Assembly: GCA_963709175.1 (NCBI GenBank)
Contig: CAVPVK010000004.1
Span: 1-64,000, forward strand
Direction of reading: 5' to 3'
DNA from: JANXQG01 sp963709175
Lineage (GTDB): Bacteria; Planctomycetota; Planctomycetia; Pirellulales; Thermoguttaceae
Length of the DNA stretch: 64,000 nucleotides
Position 1 is the stretch's first letter. Each line of letters opens with the position of its first letter. This document shows positions 1 to 7,829 of this stretch, piece by piece. A program made the translations under genes and the position numbers. The notes below the pieces were generated by a model, which had not been told where the DNA came from, did not search any database, and saw only the letters and a program-made list of their open reading frames with translations.

Positions 1-140
1 TTCGACTCGTAACGAATGACCCAGCCGAAATCTTGCTCAACGGTTCGCGATGCAACAACGACGACGTCTATGTTGCTTCCCGGGCCTTGCTTTGCGAGTT
101 CGCGATTCACAATTTCCAGGGCTTGCGCGTAGGTTATCAT
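1..140 (-). CDS. YrhB/Imm35-type immunity-like protein (partial, N-terminus only)
   Basis: The reading frame starts at an ATG at 140 on the minus strand and runs off the left edge, giving 46 residues without a stop. It starts MITYAQALEIVNREL and contains SRTVEQDFGWVIRYES. This start, followed by a beta strand around a Gly-Trp pair, resembles the YrhB/Immunity-protein-35 fold, small cytoplasmic proteins often found beside polymorphic toxins or alone. Seen: the start, the open frame and the motif. Inferred: family membership, since the second half lies outside the window. The toxin partner, if any, would be to the left. Confidence 0.6.
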   Translation of the reverse strand, partial: MITYAQALEIVNRELAKQGPGSNIDVVVVASRTVEQDFGWVIRYES

Positions 141-371
141 GACGGCATCATCCCTCTGCTATGTTCAGTTGTGGCCGCCCCACCGCGGACCACCCAGCGT
201 TTGGCCTTTATTCTACCGCGCCGCGGCACCCCGCACTACAAGGGGCCACGGCCAGCAATCCCGCCTCCGCGGCAACCCTCGCGCCGCGGGCAACCTGCCA
301 GACCGCCGACGCGGGGCATCGCCAGGGCCCTTTCTGGCAGGGCCTCTGGCGGCGCGGTATAACTTACCAGC

Positions 372-1148
372 ATGGACGCCGCCGAAAAATGCCAATGGTA
401 TTGCCCCACGCCTGGGTGGCTGGTGCTGGGCTCGCTGCTGGTGACGGGCTTGATCTGGCTGTCGAACTGGCTAGAGTGGCCAACCTGGCACAAGGGCTAT
501 GCCGTGCTGGCCGCCGTCGCTGGCGTGGGATTGGTGCTGGCGGTGATGCTGCTCTGGTGGCTGGTGGCGCTGGTCTTTCGATGGCGGTTTCAGTTTTCGG
601 TTCGCACGATGCTGGTGCTGACCTTGGCCGTGGCGCTGCCGTGCAGTTGGTTGGCGGTCGAGATGAAGGACGCGAGGGAGCAGAAGGAAGCGGTGGAGGC
701 GGTCGTGGGGGCTGGTGGATCGGCGCTCTATGATTTTCAGATTGATCGACGTAGCAACCCGACAAAGTCAACGGTGCCCGGCCCAGCATGGATGAGAAAG
801 GTTCTGGGCAGCTCTTTTTTCACGAGTGTTGTCGGGGTCGAAGTTGTTTGTAATGGTACGGACACCATATCGGAAAAAGTAGAGTATTTGCCGCGACTCC
901 AAATCCTGTGGCTGGTCTGCTACAATCGGATGAATATGGACTCCAGCCTGATGCAATTGAGACGAATGACCCAACTTCAAGACTTGGACCTAACGAACTG
1001 CGAGGTAACAGATAAAGGGCTGAAACACCTCGAAGGCTTGGTCAATCTCCGGTCGCTTAACCTGTGTGGCGACACAATCACCGAACAGGCCGTGAAGAGA
1101 CTCCAGCGGGCGTTGCCTAACTGCAAGATTTACTCGGATTTCCATTGA
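372..1148 (+). CDS. Membrane-anchored leucine-rich repeat protein
   Basis: A 258-residue protein. Hydrophobic segments lie at about residues 16-36, 45-66 and 78-92, followed by the signature PCSWLAVEMKDAREQK, which in planctomycetes introduces proteins with an exposed LRR or variable domain. Residues 165-250 hold leucine-rich repeats (LQDLDLTNCEVTDKGLKHLEGL and a second unit with LRSLNLCGD). LRRs of this kind bind other proteins, but no ligand can be read from the sequence. No clear ribosome-binding site precedes the ATG; it is chosen because the first membrane helix follows it. The gene stands alone, divergent from the YrhB-like gene. Confidence 0.85.
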   Translation: MDAAEKCQWYCPTPGWLVLGSLLVTGLIWLSNWLEWPTWHKGYAVLAAVAGVGLVLAVMLLWWLVALVFRWRFQFSVRTMLVLTLAVALPCSWLAVEMKDAREQKEAVEAVVGAGGSALYDFQIDRRSNPTKSTVPGPAWMRKVLGSSFFTSVVGVEVVCNGTDTISEKVEYLPRLQILWLVCYNRMNMDSSLMQLRRMTQLQDLDLTNCEVTDKGLKHLEGLVNLRSLNLCGDTITEQAVKRLQRALPNCKIYSDFH

Positions 1149-1266
1149 TCGCAAGCCTGCAACCCCTGCTACAAATTCCGTCCCCATCACCAGGCTGGCA
1201 ACCCGCCAAGGCACCAGCGGCTGCCGGAGGCGACGGGCGGCGAGAGGGATTTAAGCGGCTAAGCAA

Positions 1267-1572
1267 TTACCGTTCCCGCCAAGCGATTTCGCCTTTACCC
1301 AGGTAGACCGCAGGGACGGATATTGCTGTTCGTCTCCCTTCGTCATCCACAAGCCACCAGTTATCCTCTGCCAGCAATTCTGGATCGAAAGGTGGATCTT
1401 GCGTTAGGGTATCCTCGTCCACCATGAAAGCGAAGAATTCGCGGAAGCCAGCAGCTTGAGGATTAGGAAGAAATGTGGCCGAGAACCAGGGAAACTCATA
1501 TACAATCTGCGAAACCCGGCCAAGAGGCACATGTTTCCATACAAGCGTACGTTCGAAATTCACGCTGGACAT
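1267..1572 (-). CDS. Hypothetical protein, 101 aa
   Basis: An acidic, aromatic-rich 101-residue protein without signal peptide or membrane helix. It is not a family I can name. The longer open frame upstream to 1845 has non-protein-like composition, so the internal ATG at 1572 (MSSVNFERTLVW) is taken as the start. A stretch 36-84 bases upstream of this start is repeated upstream of the next minus-strand gene, which suggests shared control or a shared insertion. Function unknown. Confidence 0.6.
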   Translation of the reverse strand: MSSVNFERTLVWKHVPLGRVSQIVYEFPWFSATFLPNPQAAGFREFFAFMVDEDTLTQDPPFDPELLAEDNWWLVDDEGRRTAISVPAVYLGKGEIAWRER

Positions 1573-1607
1573 GATTGCTCTTAACTTCCCGAACGACTCG
1601 CCTTCCT

Positions 1608-1657
1608 CGACGCCGCCCCTACTAAGGTCCTCAGCGTCATTCCGCCCCAATTCTACT
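1608..1657. repeat. Direct repeat copy A upstream of the 1267-1572 gene
   Basis: About 50 bases that match 2580-2629 at roughly 80 percent, with identical blocks such as acgccgcccctac, tcagcgtc and ccccaatt. Each copy lies shortly upstream of a minus-strand gene. It could be a regulatory element or a dispersed repeat. Confidence 0.6.
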
Positions 1658-1735
1658 CCACACCGCCCCCTGCACAGCCCAGGGCAGGCCCGATGGTGGT
1701 TAACGGGAGGGCGGTGTGGCGGCCGCTTGTCTCTA

Positions 1736-2524
1736 CTACTTCGGGTTCGATGGAATGGCATTCTGCGAATTTGTGGCTGGAGGAGTGGCTTGGGATTCCT
1801 GGCCCGGAAACAGACCCTTCCTCTGGGCGGCAATGAACTCGCCAAGGAGCAAGTGATTCTCTTGTGGCATAGCCTTTTGCCAGCGGTCGAAGTAAAGCGT
1901 CACGAACGTTTCGGGATTCAGACGAATGGTCTCTGTGCCATCGGGCATTCTCTCGCCTGCCTCCTTTCGATTGCGAACAGTGATTTCGTGGACACTCCAG
2001 TGGCACGATCGAGGTCGCCATATCTCACGCTTTTCAATCGCGGCAGGGGCCCAATGACCATCGCGGCGGACCTCGGCCTTCCACTCGCTCGTCCCATCTT
2101 CGGGATTCAGGGCGAGGAGGTATACGTGGTCGTACTCCAGAGTCCAAGCGGGATGCGTGTTCGCCACGCGAAGAATAGTGGGGCTGGTATTATCCTCTTT
2201 CCGTTGCCTATATGATCCCGTGTAGAAGAGTATCTCGTCGCCAGGTTGGACTTTACCTTTCAGTGTCTGGCCGACAGTGATGGTTGCCAAGTAGAAAAAT
2301 TCGGTTGGCTCCTTATCGCCCTTCGTTGAGGCGACGAGTGGGGCAAACCTGTATCGCTCGACGGCCGTAACTCGCCCGACGAGCACCAGGGTTGATTTCT
2401 TAAAATCGTCCTTGGCATGCTTGGGAGAACATTCACCTGGGTAATATGCGAAAGCCTGATGCTCCGCACGAACCAAGAGAACAGTCCCAATCGCCATCAC
2501 CGCGAAACGACATACGGATCTCAA
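1736..2524 (-). CDS. Secreted hypothetical protein with TIMP/NTR-like N-terminus
   Basis: The start is a TTG at 2524: the sequence AAGGAGG lies 7 bases before it, and translation from it gives a signal peptide (MRSVCRFAVMAIGTVLL ... AFA), whereas the ATG at 2569 would put a poor leader in front. The mature part (about 235 aa) begins YYPGECSPKHAKDDF, then STLVLVGRVTAVERY and a segment ending in LKGKVQPGDEILFYTG. This order, a Cys near the new N-terminus followed by a beta-rich segment about export of a 'VGRV' strand, resembles bacterial TIMP/NTR-like OB-fold proteins, but the match is weak. The C-terminal 30 residues are Gln/Pro/Ser-rich. Probably periplasmic; function unknown. Confidence 0.65.
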   Translation of the reverse strand: MRSVCRFAVMAIGTVLLVRAEHQAFAYYPGECSPKHAKDDFKKSTLVLVGRVTAVERYRFAPLVASTKGDKEPTEFFYLATITVGQTLKGKVQPGDEILFYTGSYRQRKEDNTSPTILRVANTHPAWTLEYDHVYLLALNPEDGTSEWKAEVRRDGHWAPAAIEKREIWRPRSCHWSVHEITVRNRKEAGERMPDGTETIRLNPETFVTLYFDRWQKAMPQENHLLLGEFIAAQRKGLFPGQESQATPPATNSQNAIPSNPK

Positions 2525-2579
2525 GATACGTCCTCCTTGGCGGCCGTGCACCGCGATCGCGGGGGGCAACCGGGTCGCC

Positions 2580-2629
2580 CAACGCCGCCCCTACCAAGGC
2601 CATCAGCGTCGAGCCACCCCAATTATCCA
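2580..2629. repeat. Direct repeat copy B upstream of the 1736-2524 gene
   Basis: Second copy of the ~50-base repeat described at 1608-1657. It begins 56 bases upstream of the TTG start of the 1736-2524 gene, compared with 36 bases for the other gene. Confidence 0.6.
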
Positions 2630-2701
2630 TCGCGAGGCAGGGTTGCACAAGCGGGCGTCATGCGGAGCACACGGCGCGTCTGCAACCAGTTGACGCCGCC
2701 C

Positions 2702-2926
2702 TCATTTGCACTCCGCCCACGTCCTGCCCGTCCTTACTTCGACCTTCAGGGGCACCGTGAAGCCCGTGGGCAGGCTTTCCATGGCCGAGACCACGACGTG
2801 CCGCACTCCGCAACCAGCCCCTCCGACCTTCGGCGATCCGCCGTTGACAGCACCGCTATCAAGCACTTCACCAGCACTCACGCGAAAGCTCCAGTCACGG
2901 AACCGCCCCCGATCTCCCATCTTCAC
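2702..2926 (-). CDS. Small hypothetical protein, 74 aa (possibly a fragment)
   Basis: An open frame of 74 codons with a GTG start. The C-terminal half (SLPTGFTVPLKVEVRTGRT) has a protein-like pattern of alternating hydrophobics. There is no convincing ribosome-binding site, and a second overlapping frame at the 5' side also looks coding, so this may be the remnant of a longer frameshifted gene. No family recognised. Confidence 0.35.
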   Translation of the reverse strand: MKMGDRGRFRDWSFRVSAGEVLDSGAVNGGSPKVGGAGCGVRHVVVSAMESLPTGFTVPLKVEVRTGRTWAECK

Positions 2927-3209
2927 CGCCAGAGAACTTTGCGATGGGCGGGCTCACGGCAGTTTTCATCGGCGTTTTGATTGCGGGTGAAGATGACGGC
3001 GAAAGCGGCCGTCCGATCGAATTTCGGAAGGCAAGCGAAGCACGCGGTTGAAACCGAGCCCCAAGTTCGGGCACGCCGCCATGCCGCACAAAACCGCCAG
3101 ACGGGAATTCCGAACGGCGACTAGGCACCGAGCCATACAAGACGGGCGGGGGGTCCGCGGTAGGATTCGTGCTGCGGGCAACAATTGGGACCGTGGGGAC
3201 CGGAAAAGG

Positions 3210-3259
3210 GGACATCACTGATATTGGTGCGCCTCGAAAGAAAACAATCAGTGATGTCC
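3210..3259. repeat. Perfect 13-bp inverted repeat around the candidate intron 5' end
   Basis: The 13 bases at 3210-3222 (ggacatcactgat) are the exact reverse complement of 3247-3259. The 24-base loop contains GTGCG at 3227, the usual first bases of a group II intron. The hairpin may be an independent palindromic element or an exon/intron pairing. Confidence 0.6.
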
Positions 3260-3673
3260 TTGCTACGAGAACTTGGAAAAGGAGGCTGAGATGTAGGATA
3301 CACCTCGAAACCTTTTGTTGGAACCCTGCGGGTAAACAATCCCGTCCGGAAGAGCTTGGCCAGCAGCCGGAAGCGAGTCTTGCGTGGTGTCGGGGCGACC
3401 CGGCCTGCGAAGCGTAGACAGCCAGTGCCGAAGCCGTGTGATTGAGCCTCGAAAGCTGCCATGCAGGAGCCTTCGCCGTGGACATTGCGGGGGCCGCGTC
3501 GACGCATCGTGTTGGCCTGATGCGCCGGTCCTGCCGGGGTCGGAGAGCAGGGCAAGAGCACAGGGGGTTCCCCAGGAACGTAGGAGATCCTGCCGTTTCC
3601 ACTGAACTATTCCCGGCTGGAGGTACCGGGTGACCAACTCCAGGAGACCCGCCCGCGGTAGCGCTCGGCCGCG

Positions 3674-4706
3674 GTGCGGGCGAAACTCAAGCGCTGGAGT
3701 GGTATCGCCAAGCGAAGGAAACGAAGTGCGGCGAAAAGGGCGGCAGGAAGTCATAGCGCCCTGATAGTACCGCAGAAGCCGGGGAACTCGCACCGTCGGG
3801 GACCCGGGGGAGGGAAGCGGGGCGTCGAGTTATGGAGCGGGGTGAGCTGTATCTTGGAGGTCGACATCCGAAAATTTTTCGACACTTTGGATCATGCCCA
3901 TTTGCGGAGGTTTCTCCAACAACGGATACGCGATGGCGTGGTGCTCCGACTGATCGGGAAGTGGCTCAATGCGGGCGTAATGGAAGATGGTGCGGTAACG
4001 CATCCGGAGACCGGAAGCCCGCAGGGCGGAGTGGTATCACCCGTACTAGCGAACGTCTACCTGCACTATGTGCTGGACGAGTGGTTCCGCGCGGGAGGTG
4101 CAACCTCGCCTCAAGGGCCGTGCGTATATGGTCCGCTACGCCGACGACTTCGTGGTCGGGTTTACCGACGGCGAGGACGCCAGGCGCGTGATGGCCGTGC
4201 TGCCGAAGCGATTCGGCAAGTACGGCTTGACGATCCATCCGGTCAAGACCCGGCTGGTGTCCTTTCGCAAACCGCAAGGCGAGCGCAAGGGGCCGGATGC
4301 GGACGGACCGGGCACGTTCGACTTCCTGGGATTCACGCACTTTTGGGCGCGATCCCGGAAGGGAACCTGGATCCTGAAGCGGAAGACGGCGGCCAGCCGG
4401 TTCACGCGGGCGGTCAAGACGATCTCCCCGTGGTGCCGGTTCCATCGACACGACCAGATTGGCGAGCAGCACGCGGTACTCTGCCAGAAGCTCCAAGGGC
4501 ACGCGGGGTATTACGGGATCACGGGCAACAGCCCGGCGTTGGCTCGTTTTCGCCACGCGGTGCAAGAGGTCTGGCGCAAGTGGCTCATGCGGCGACGGCG
4601 AGCATGGCGCGCCTCCTGGGACTGGTTTCGCCAGCTTCAGAAGCGCTATCCCTTGCCTTACCTGCGGGCGATCCACTCGGTGTGCCGACGCGTAGCAAAC
4701 GGATAA
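3674..4706 (+). pseudogene. ltrA: Group II intron reverse transcriptase/maturase, deleted and frameshifted
   Basis: Two frames together give the C-terminal two thirds of a group II intron RT. The first (to about 4093) reads an intron-protein leader (SHSALIVPQKPGNS) directly into CILEVDIRKFFDTLDH (RT3) and GSPQGGVVSPVLANVYLH (RT4). RT0-RT2, about 100 residues, are missing, which points to an internal deletion. An extra base near 4091-4096 then moves the frame. The second frame has YMVRYADDFVV with the YADD active site (RT5), RT6-RT7, and the maturase X domain (GHAGYYGITGN), ending at 4706. No endonuclease domain follows. Not expected to make an active enzyme. Confidence 0.85.
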
Positions 4707-4712
4707 CTTGAG

Positions 4713-4746
4713 GAACCGAATGCGTTAATTGCGCACGTTCGGGTCT
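4713..4746 (+). ncRNA. Group II intron domain V (first intron)
   Basis: Thirty-four bases fold as CCGAA/UUCGG and UGCG/CGCA around a terminal loop with the two-base CG bulge of domain V. The expected GAGCC start reads GAACC, so the middle base of the AGC triad is changed, while the lower stem keeps pairing. Confidence 0.7.
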
Positions 4747-4804
4747 GTGGGAGCCCCGGGCGGGAAACCGCCCGGGGCCACCCGGTCCTTTTCCGACCCA
4801 CTGA

Positions 4805-4960
4805 AAAAGTCAAACGTCGCGACCGCAACGCTGTCCACGCCGCCCCAACTGGCCCAACATCGCCGCTCTGGCCGTGTGGCTGCTTTCGGTCGGCACGCTG
4901 CTGACCGGGGCGGTGCGAAGCAGGAAGCAGGCGGTTCCGCCGATAACGCCCGCGGGCTGA
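4805..4960 (+). pseudogene. Remnant with one trans-membrane segment
   Basis: After an in-frame stop at 4802 a frame reads to TGA at 4958-4960 and encodes WPNIAALAVWLLSVGTLLTG followed by AVRSRKQ, a good membrane helix with positive residues after it. There is no start codon in frame. This looks like the 3' end of a small planctomycete membrane protein cut off at its 5' side by the intron-bearing segment. Low certainty. Confidence 0.25.
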
Positions 4961-5185
4961 GGTCGCTATTGGCTGTTTGCCCTTTGGCGGCCCACGCGGC
5001 AGCTTCGAGTGCCAGGCCGCGGCGATCTTCGGGGCCATGATCGCCGTAACAAGGTGGTTGTACGACCGGCTAACCTGAACATCCATCTGGGTTGTGCGTG
5101 GTTGTTGACCCGCGCCGCGGCAATCGTCATAATGACTTGAGATTCTGTTTCCCCTTCTGTATTCAATCGCAACGCGGGGTGAGCC

Positions 5186-6598
5186 GTGACACTCGTTGGT
5201 GACAAGCCCTGGATTCGCTTGAAGGCCGTCGGGACAGGAGACTGGCCGTTTGAGTCATGGTTCTCGTTCCCGCGGAACACCGCGGCGCAGCACAAGGGCG
5301 ATTACTACCGCTTCGACGACTTCCGTACCGACGTGCGGTACGAGTACAACGCTCACAATAAAAAGCTATTCCGGCTGACGACCTCCGACGAGAAGTCGTT
5401 CCAGTCGTTGGGTGAATTCTTTCAGGCAATTTTCCGCGGCGATAGCGAAGTTGGCGACCGCCTGGCCGAGGTCCCTATCGTCAAGCAAAGCAAGCAAACC
5501 GTTGAAGAGAACGGCAAGGAGTACGTCCTGTACGAATTGGAATTGCAGCGGGGCGACCTCGCGGATACGGCCACGGCCGTGATTCGCGTGCCGGCCGATA
5601 CGCTGCTGCCAGAAAAGCTGATGATTACGCACGGGAAAGACAAAATGGAGTTTGCCATCGACTATCCCGAAGATGGGCCGCACGACATCTATTCCTTGGG
5701 AGTCAGCCGTGACGCGCCGCTCGACGATCGCACGCCACCAGCCGACGTGAGACGGATATTGCAGACTGTCGAGAGGAATCGCAGCGGTTTTGGCGACTAC
5801 ACGGCCGTGAGCAGCCACGGGATCATGGTGCGCGTCGTGCGGTGTAAAGGCGAGAAATGGCGGGTCGACGTTTGCGTGACTGAAGACTTGGGATCGGCCA
5901 CCGCGATCAGCTCGGCCGGTGACCTGGAAAAGCTCTGGCGCAATCGGCCGAAGAACGCCGAGATGTCGGGCGTGCTTCTTTGCGATGGGCGGCAGGTTTT
6001 CCGCCAGAACATCGGCAATACCGCAGGCCCGGAGAAAAGTTCCGGGTGGAAAGCCGAGCGGCGAGCTGGCGTCGACGGCGGCCGCGGCGTAGGGGCGTCG
6101 TTCGGCGATTCGGCGAGGGCGCTGATCGAACTCGTGGCATTTCCGCCGGGTCTCTGCTCGCAGCTGACTTCGGTGCCGGTCCACACGGTCAGTTTCGACC
6201 CGCGTGGCGAAAATGGCCCGGCGGGCAGCGTGCGGCTCGACGTGCGATTCGACAAGCCGCGGGCCGCTGGGGTGTCTGATTCGGCCTACCACCGCCGACA
6301 ATACTGGCTCGAGCCGAAATACGGCTATGCCGTGGTTCGTGACATGTGTTCCGACGGCCCGACGGTGAAGAAGGAAGACGGCACGGAAGAGTCTCAGTCG
6401 AACGTCTACGAGTATGGCGGCTACCAGCAATCGCCTCGCGGGGTATGGTATCCGACCAAGGTCTGCCGCAAGAACGCCGGCCATAGAGACAACAAGGACA
6501 ACCCGGGCGGCGTGGAATGTTTTGACGAGACCACGTACTTCTACGTCGATTTTGGCACCGATCTGCCCGACGAGTTGTTTCAAACCGACAAGAATTGA
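5186..6598 (+). CDS. Hypothetical protein, 470 aa, possibly missing its N-terminus
   Basis: Start is GTG at 5186; a TGA two codons upstream closes the frame. The protein is soluble, rich in charged and aromatic residues, with beta-like segments (ELELQRGDLADTATAVIRV, FAIDYPEDGPHDIYSLGVS) and a C-terminal EYGGYQQSPRGVWYPTKV segment of a kind common in secreted planctomycete proteins of unknown role. Such proteins usually have a signal peptide or sit behind a membrane anchor; none is present here, so the 5' end may be lost or hidden by a frameshift. It is bordered upstream by intron and gene debris. No catalytic motif seen. Confidence 0.7.
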   Translation: MTLVGDKPWIRLKAVGTGDWPFESWFSFPRNTAAQHKGDYYRFDDFRTDVRYEYNAHNKKLFRLTTSDEKSFQSLGEFFQAIFRGDSEVGDRLAEVPIVKQSKQTVEENGKEYVLYELELQRGDLADTATAVIRVPADTLLPEKLMITHGKDKMEFAIDYPEDGPHDIYSLGVSRDAPLDDRTPPADVRRILQTVERNRSGFGDYTAVSSHGIMVRVVRCKGEKWRVDVCVTEDLGSATAISSAGDLEKLWRNRPKNAEMSGVLLCDGRQVFRQNIGNTAGPEKSSGWKAERRAGVDGGRGVGASFGDSARALIELVAFPPGLCSQLTSVPVHTVSFDPRGENGPAGSVRLDVRFDKPRAAGVSDSAYHRRQYWLEPKYGYAVVRDMCSDGPTVKKEDGTEESQSNVYEYGGYQQSPRGVWYPTKVCRKNAGHRDNKDNPGGVECFDETTYFYVDFGTDLPDELFQTDKN

Positions 6599-6911
6599 GA
6601 GAACAACAGGAATTCTGTGGAATAGGCATCGAAATTGTCTGAACGTTCGGACAATCTGCTGGGGCGGTGATACGAGATTCCAACGACATCTGCCATCGCC
6701 CTTCTGGAGGGCCTTCTGGCCTTCTCGTGCCCGACTCGGCCCTCGAAGCCTGAACGGCCTTCAGCGCCGTCCAAGCCCACGGCCGGCATGGACAATTCTC
6801 GGAGCCGATGAAGAAAAGGTCGCATCCACCAAATCCAGGGTATCCGGGTAATTTGAGAGCATCAGCCATCTTCCTTCCGCGGTCTTCCGCGAGCGTATAT
6901 GGACGGCTCTA

Positions 6912-7055
6912 TTCTCAGTTGCTTTGCCATTTGCTGCATGCACGTGGCAAGGTCGCCGTCGCACTCCGGCCACAGGACCCAGTGCCAATGATTCGAAAGC
7001 AGGCACTAGGCGCAAATCCGCATCTGGCACGTCCGCAACGTCTCTTCAGCCGCGT
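6912..7055 (-). pseudogene. RAYT (REP-associated tyrosine transposase) fragment
   Basis: On the minus strand one frame reads RICA-stop-CLLSNHWHWVLWPE followed by CDGDLATCMQQMAKQL. NHWHWVLWPE is the HUH motif region of Y1-type transposases of the RAYT group, followed by the usual D-L-x-x-(F/C)MQQ stretch. Only about 45 codons survive, with an internal TAG. The fragment is joined directly to a PAS-domain fragment, so two unrelated scraps were fused. RAYT proteins act on REP-type hairpins, and several hairpin repeats occur in this window. Confidence 0.6.
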
Positions 7056-7323
7056 ACCCAGTGTCAGGGGGAACACCTCCCAGTGGCTTTTGCCCAGCAC
7101 TTCTTCGCGGCGGATGCCCAGGACGTGCTCGGCCGTGGTGTTGAGGTAGACGAACCGCCACTCGCCGTCACAGGCAAAGAAGCCGTCCCCGATGCTTTCG
7201 AGCGTGATCCGGAGCTGCTCCTCGGCATTCCCTGGTCTGGGCCGCCTTGCCCCCTTGCACCGTCCGCCGCAGAACCTCCGATTCCGAGGCGGCCCGGTCC
7301 TCGCACTTGTCCTGTTCGTTCAT
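7056..7323 (-). pseudogene. PAS-domain sensor protein fragment, frameshifted
   Basis: The ATG at 7323 opens MNEQDKCEDRAASESEVL. About 30 codons later one extra base (near 7230) moves the reading to EEQLRITLESIGDGFFACD, then WRFVYLNTTAEHVLGIRREE and LGKSHWEVFPLTLGT, a textbook first half of a PAS domain. Beyond this the sequence turns into the RAYT scrap. It is the N-terminus of a PAS histidine kinase or similar sensor whose remainder is gone. Confidence 0.65.
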
Positions 7324-7619
7324 GCTGCACCTGCTTGCCCGCGATGCATTGCCCGTTTCATCAGGGTCTTATTATAATTCGTGACTCTGCGGAAGGTAAC
7401 CGTGTTAGAAGTCCATATCCCCTCGGCAGGCGGGTGTCGTCTGAGCGACCGTTTACTGGCGTAGTAATCTCGAGGGGGGGTGGTGGGGCTAATCGGCGCG
7501 GTGGCCGGGGCAGCGGGGCGTTATCGCGCGTCAACGCCCTGTCGAACCGCTGCGGACGCAGACCCCTAAAAGGGTTGTCAACGTGGCACCACGGTGAGGA
7601 GCGTTATTTATTTTATTCA

Positions 7620-7715
7620 CACTACGCATCTAATCCATTTATGCAGTTCAGCTCTTGAATAAAAACATAGCACTATTATTTTAAAAATAATTTTGAGTGG
7701 GGTGTCAGGAATGGG
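7620..7715. promoter_or_regulatory. AT-rich island upstream of a PEP-CTERM gene
   Basis: About 90 bases with very high A+T (attattttaaaaataattt at its centre, close to a palindrome) in otherwise GC-rich DNA, 115 bases before the PEP-CTERM gene. Likely the promoter or an upstream activating stretch, though base composition also fits recently acquired DNA. Confidence 0.3.
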
Positions 7716-7829
7716 GGGGTTGGCGGCGGATATTCGGTGGAAACGTCAGCTACGGGCGTTCTTGCGAGCCGTGGTTCGACTCGCCTCGATAGCTGTTTAT
7801 TTCCGAGCAGCAAGGTGCGAGAGGTTCAA

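Larger units (their letters stand above)
3227..4787 (+). mobile_element. Decayed group II intron
   Basis: Candidate 5' end GTGCGCC at 3227, about 450 bases of structured non-coding sequence (domains I-III), a reverse transcriptase frame at 3674-4706, then a 34-base domain V at 4713-4746 and a GC-rich domain VI hairpin (gccccgggcggg ... cccggggc). The stop codon of the protein lies six bases before domain V, as is normal for these introns. The encoded protein is broken (see 3674-4706), and domain V carries A where the catalytic AGC triad normally has G (position 4715), so self-splicing is doubtful. The 5' end is uncertain by tens of bases; the 3' end was placed by analogy with the second intron at 15326. 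Confidence 0.65.

Noticed and set aside
2895..3602. 235-codon minus-strand frame over the intron 5' region
   Set aside because: It lies across structured intron RNA sequence and has Arg/Pro/Ser-rich, non-protein composition.
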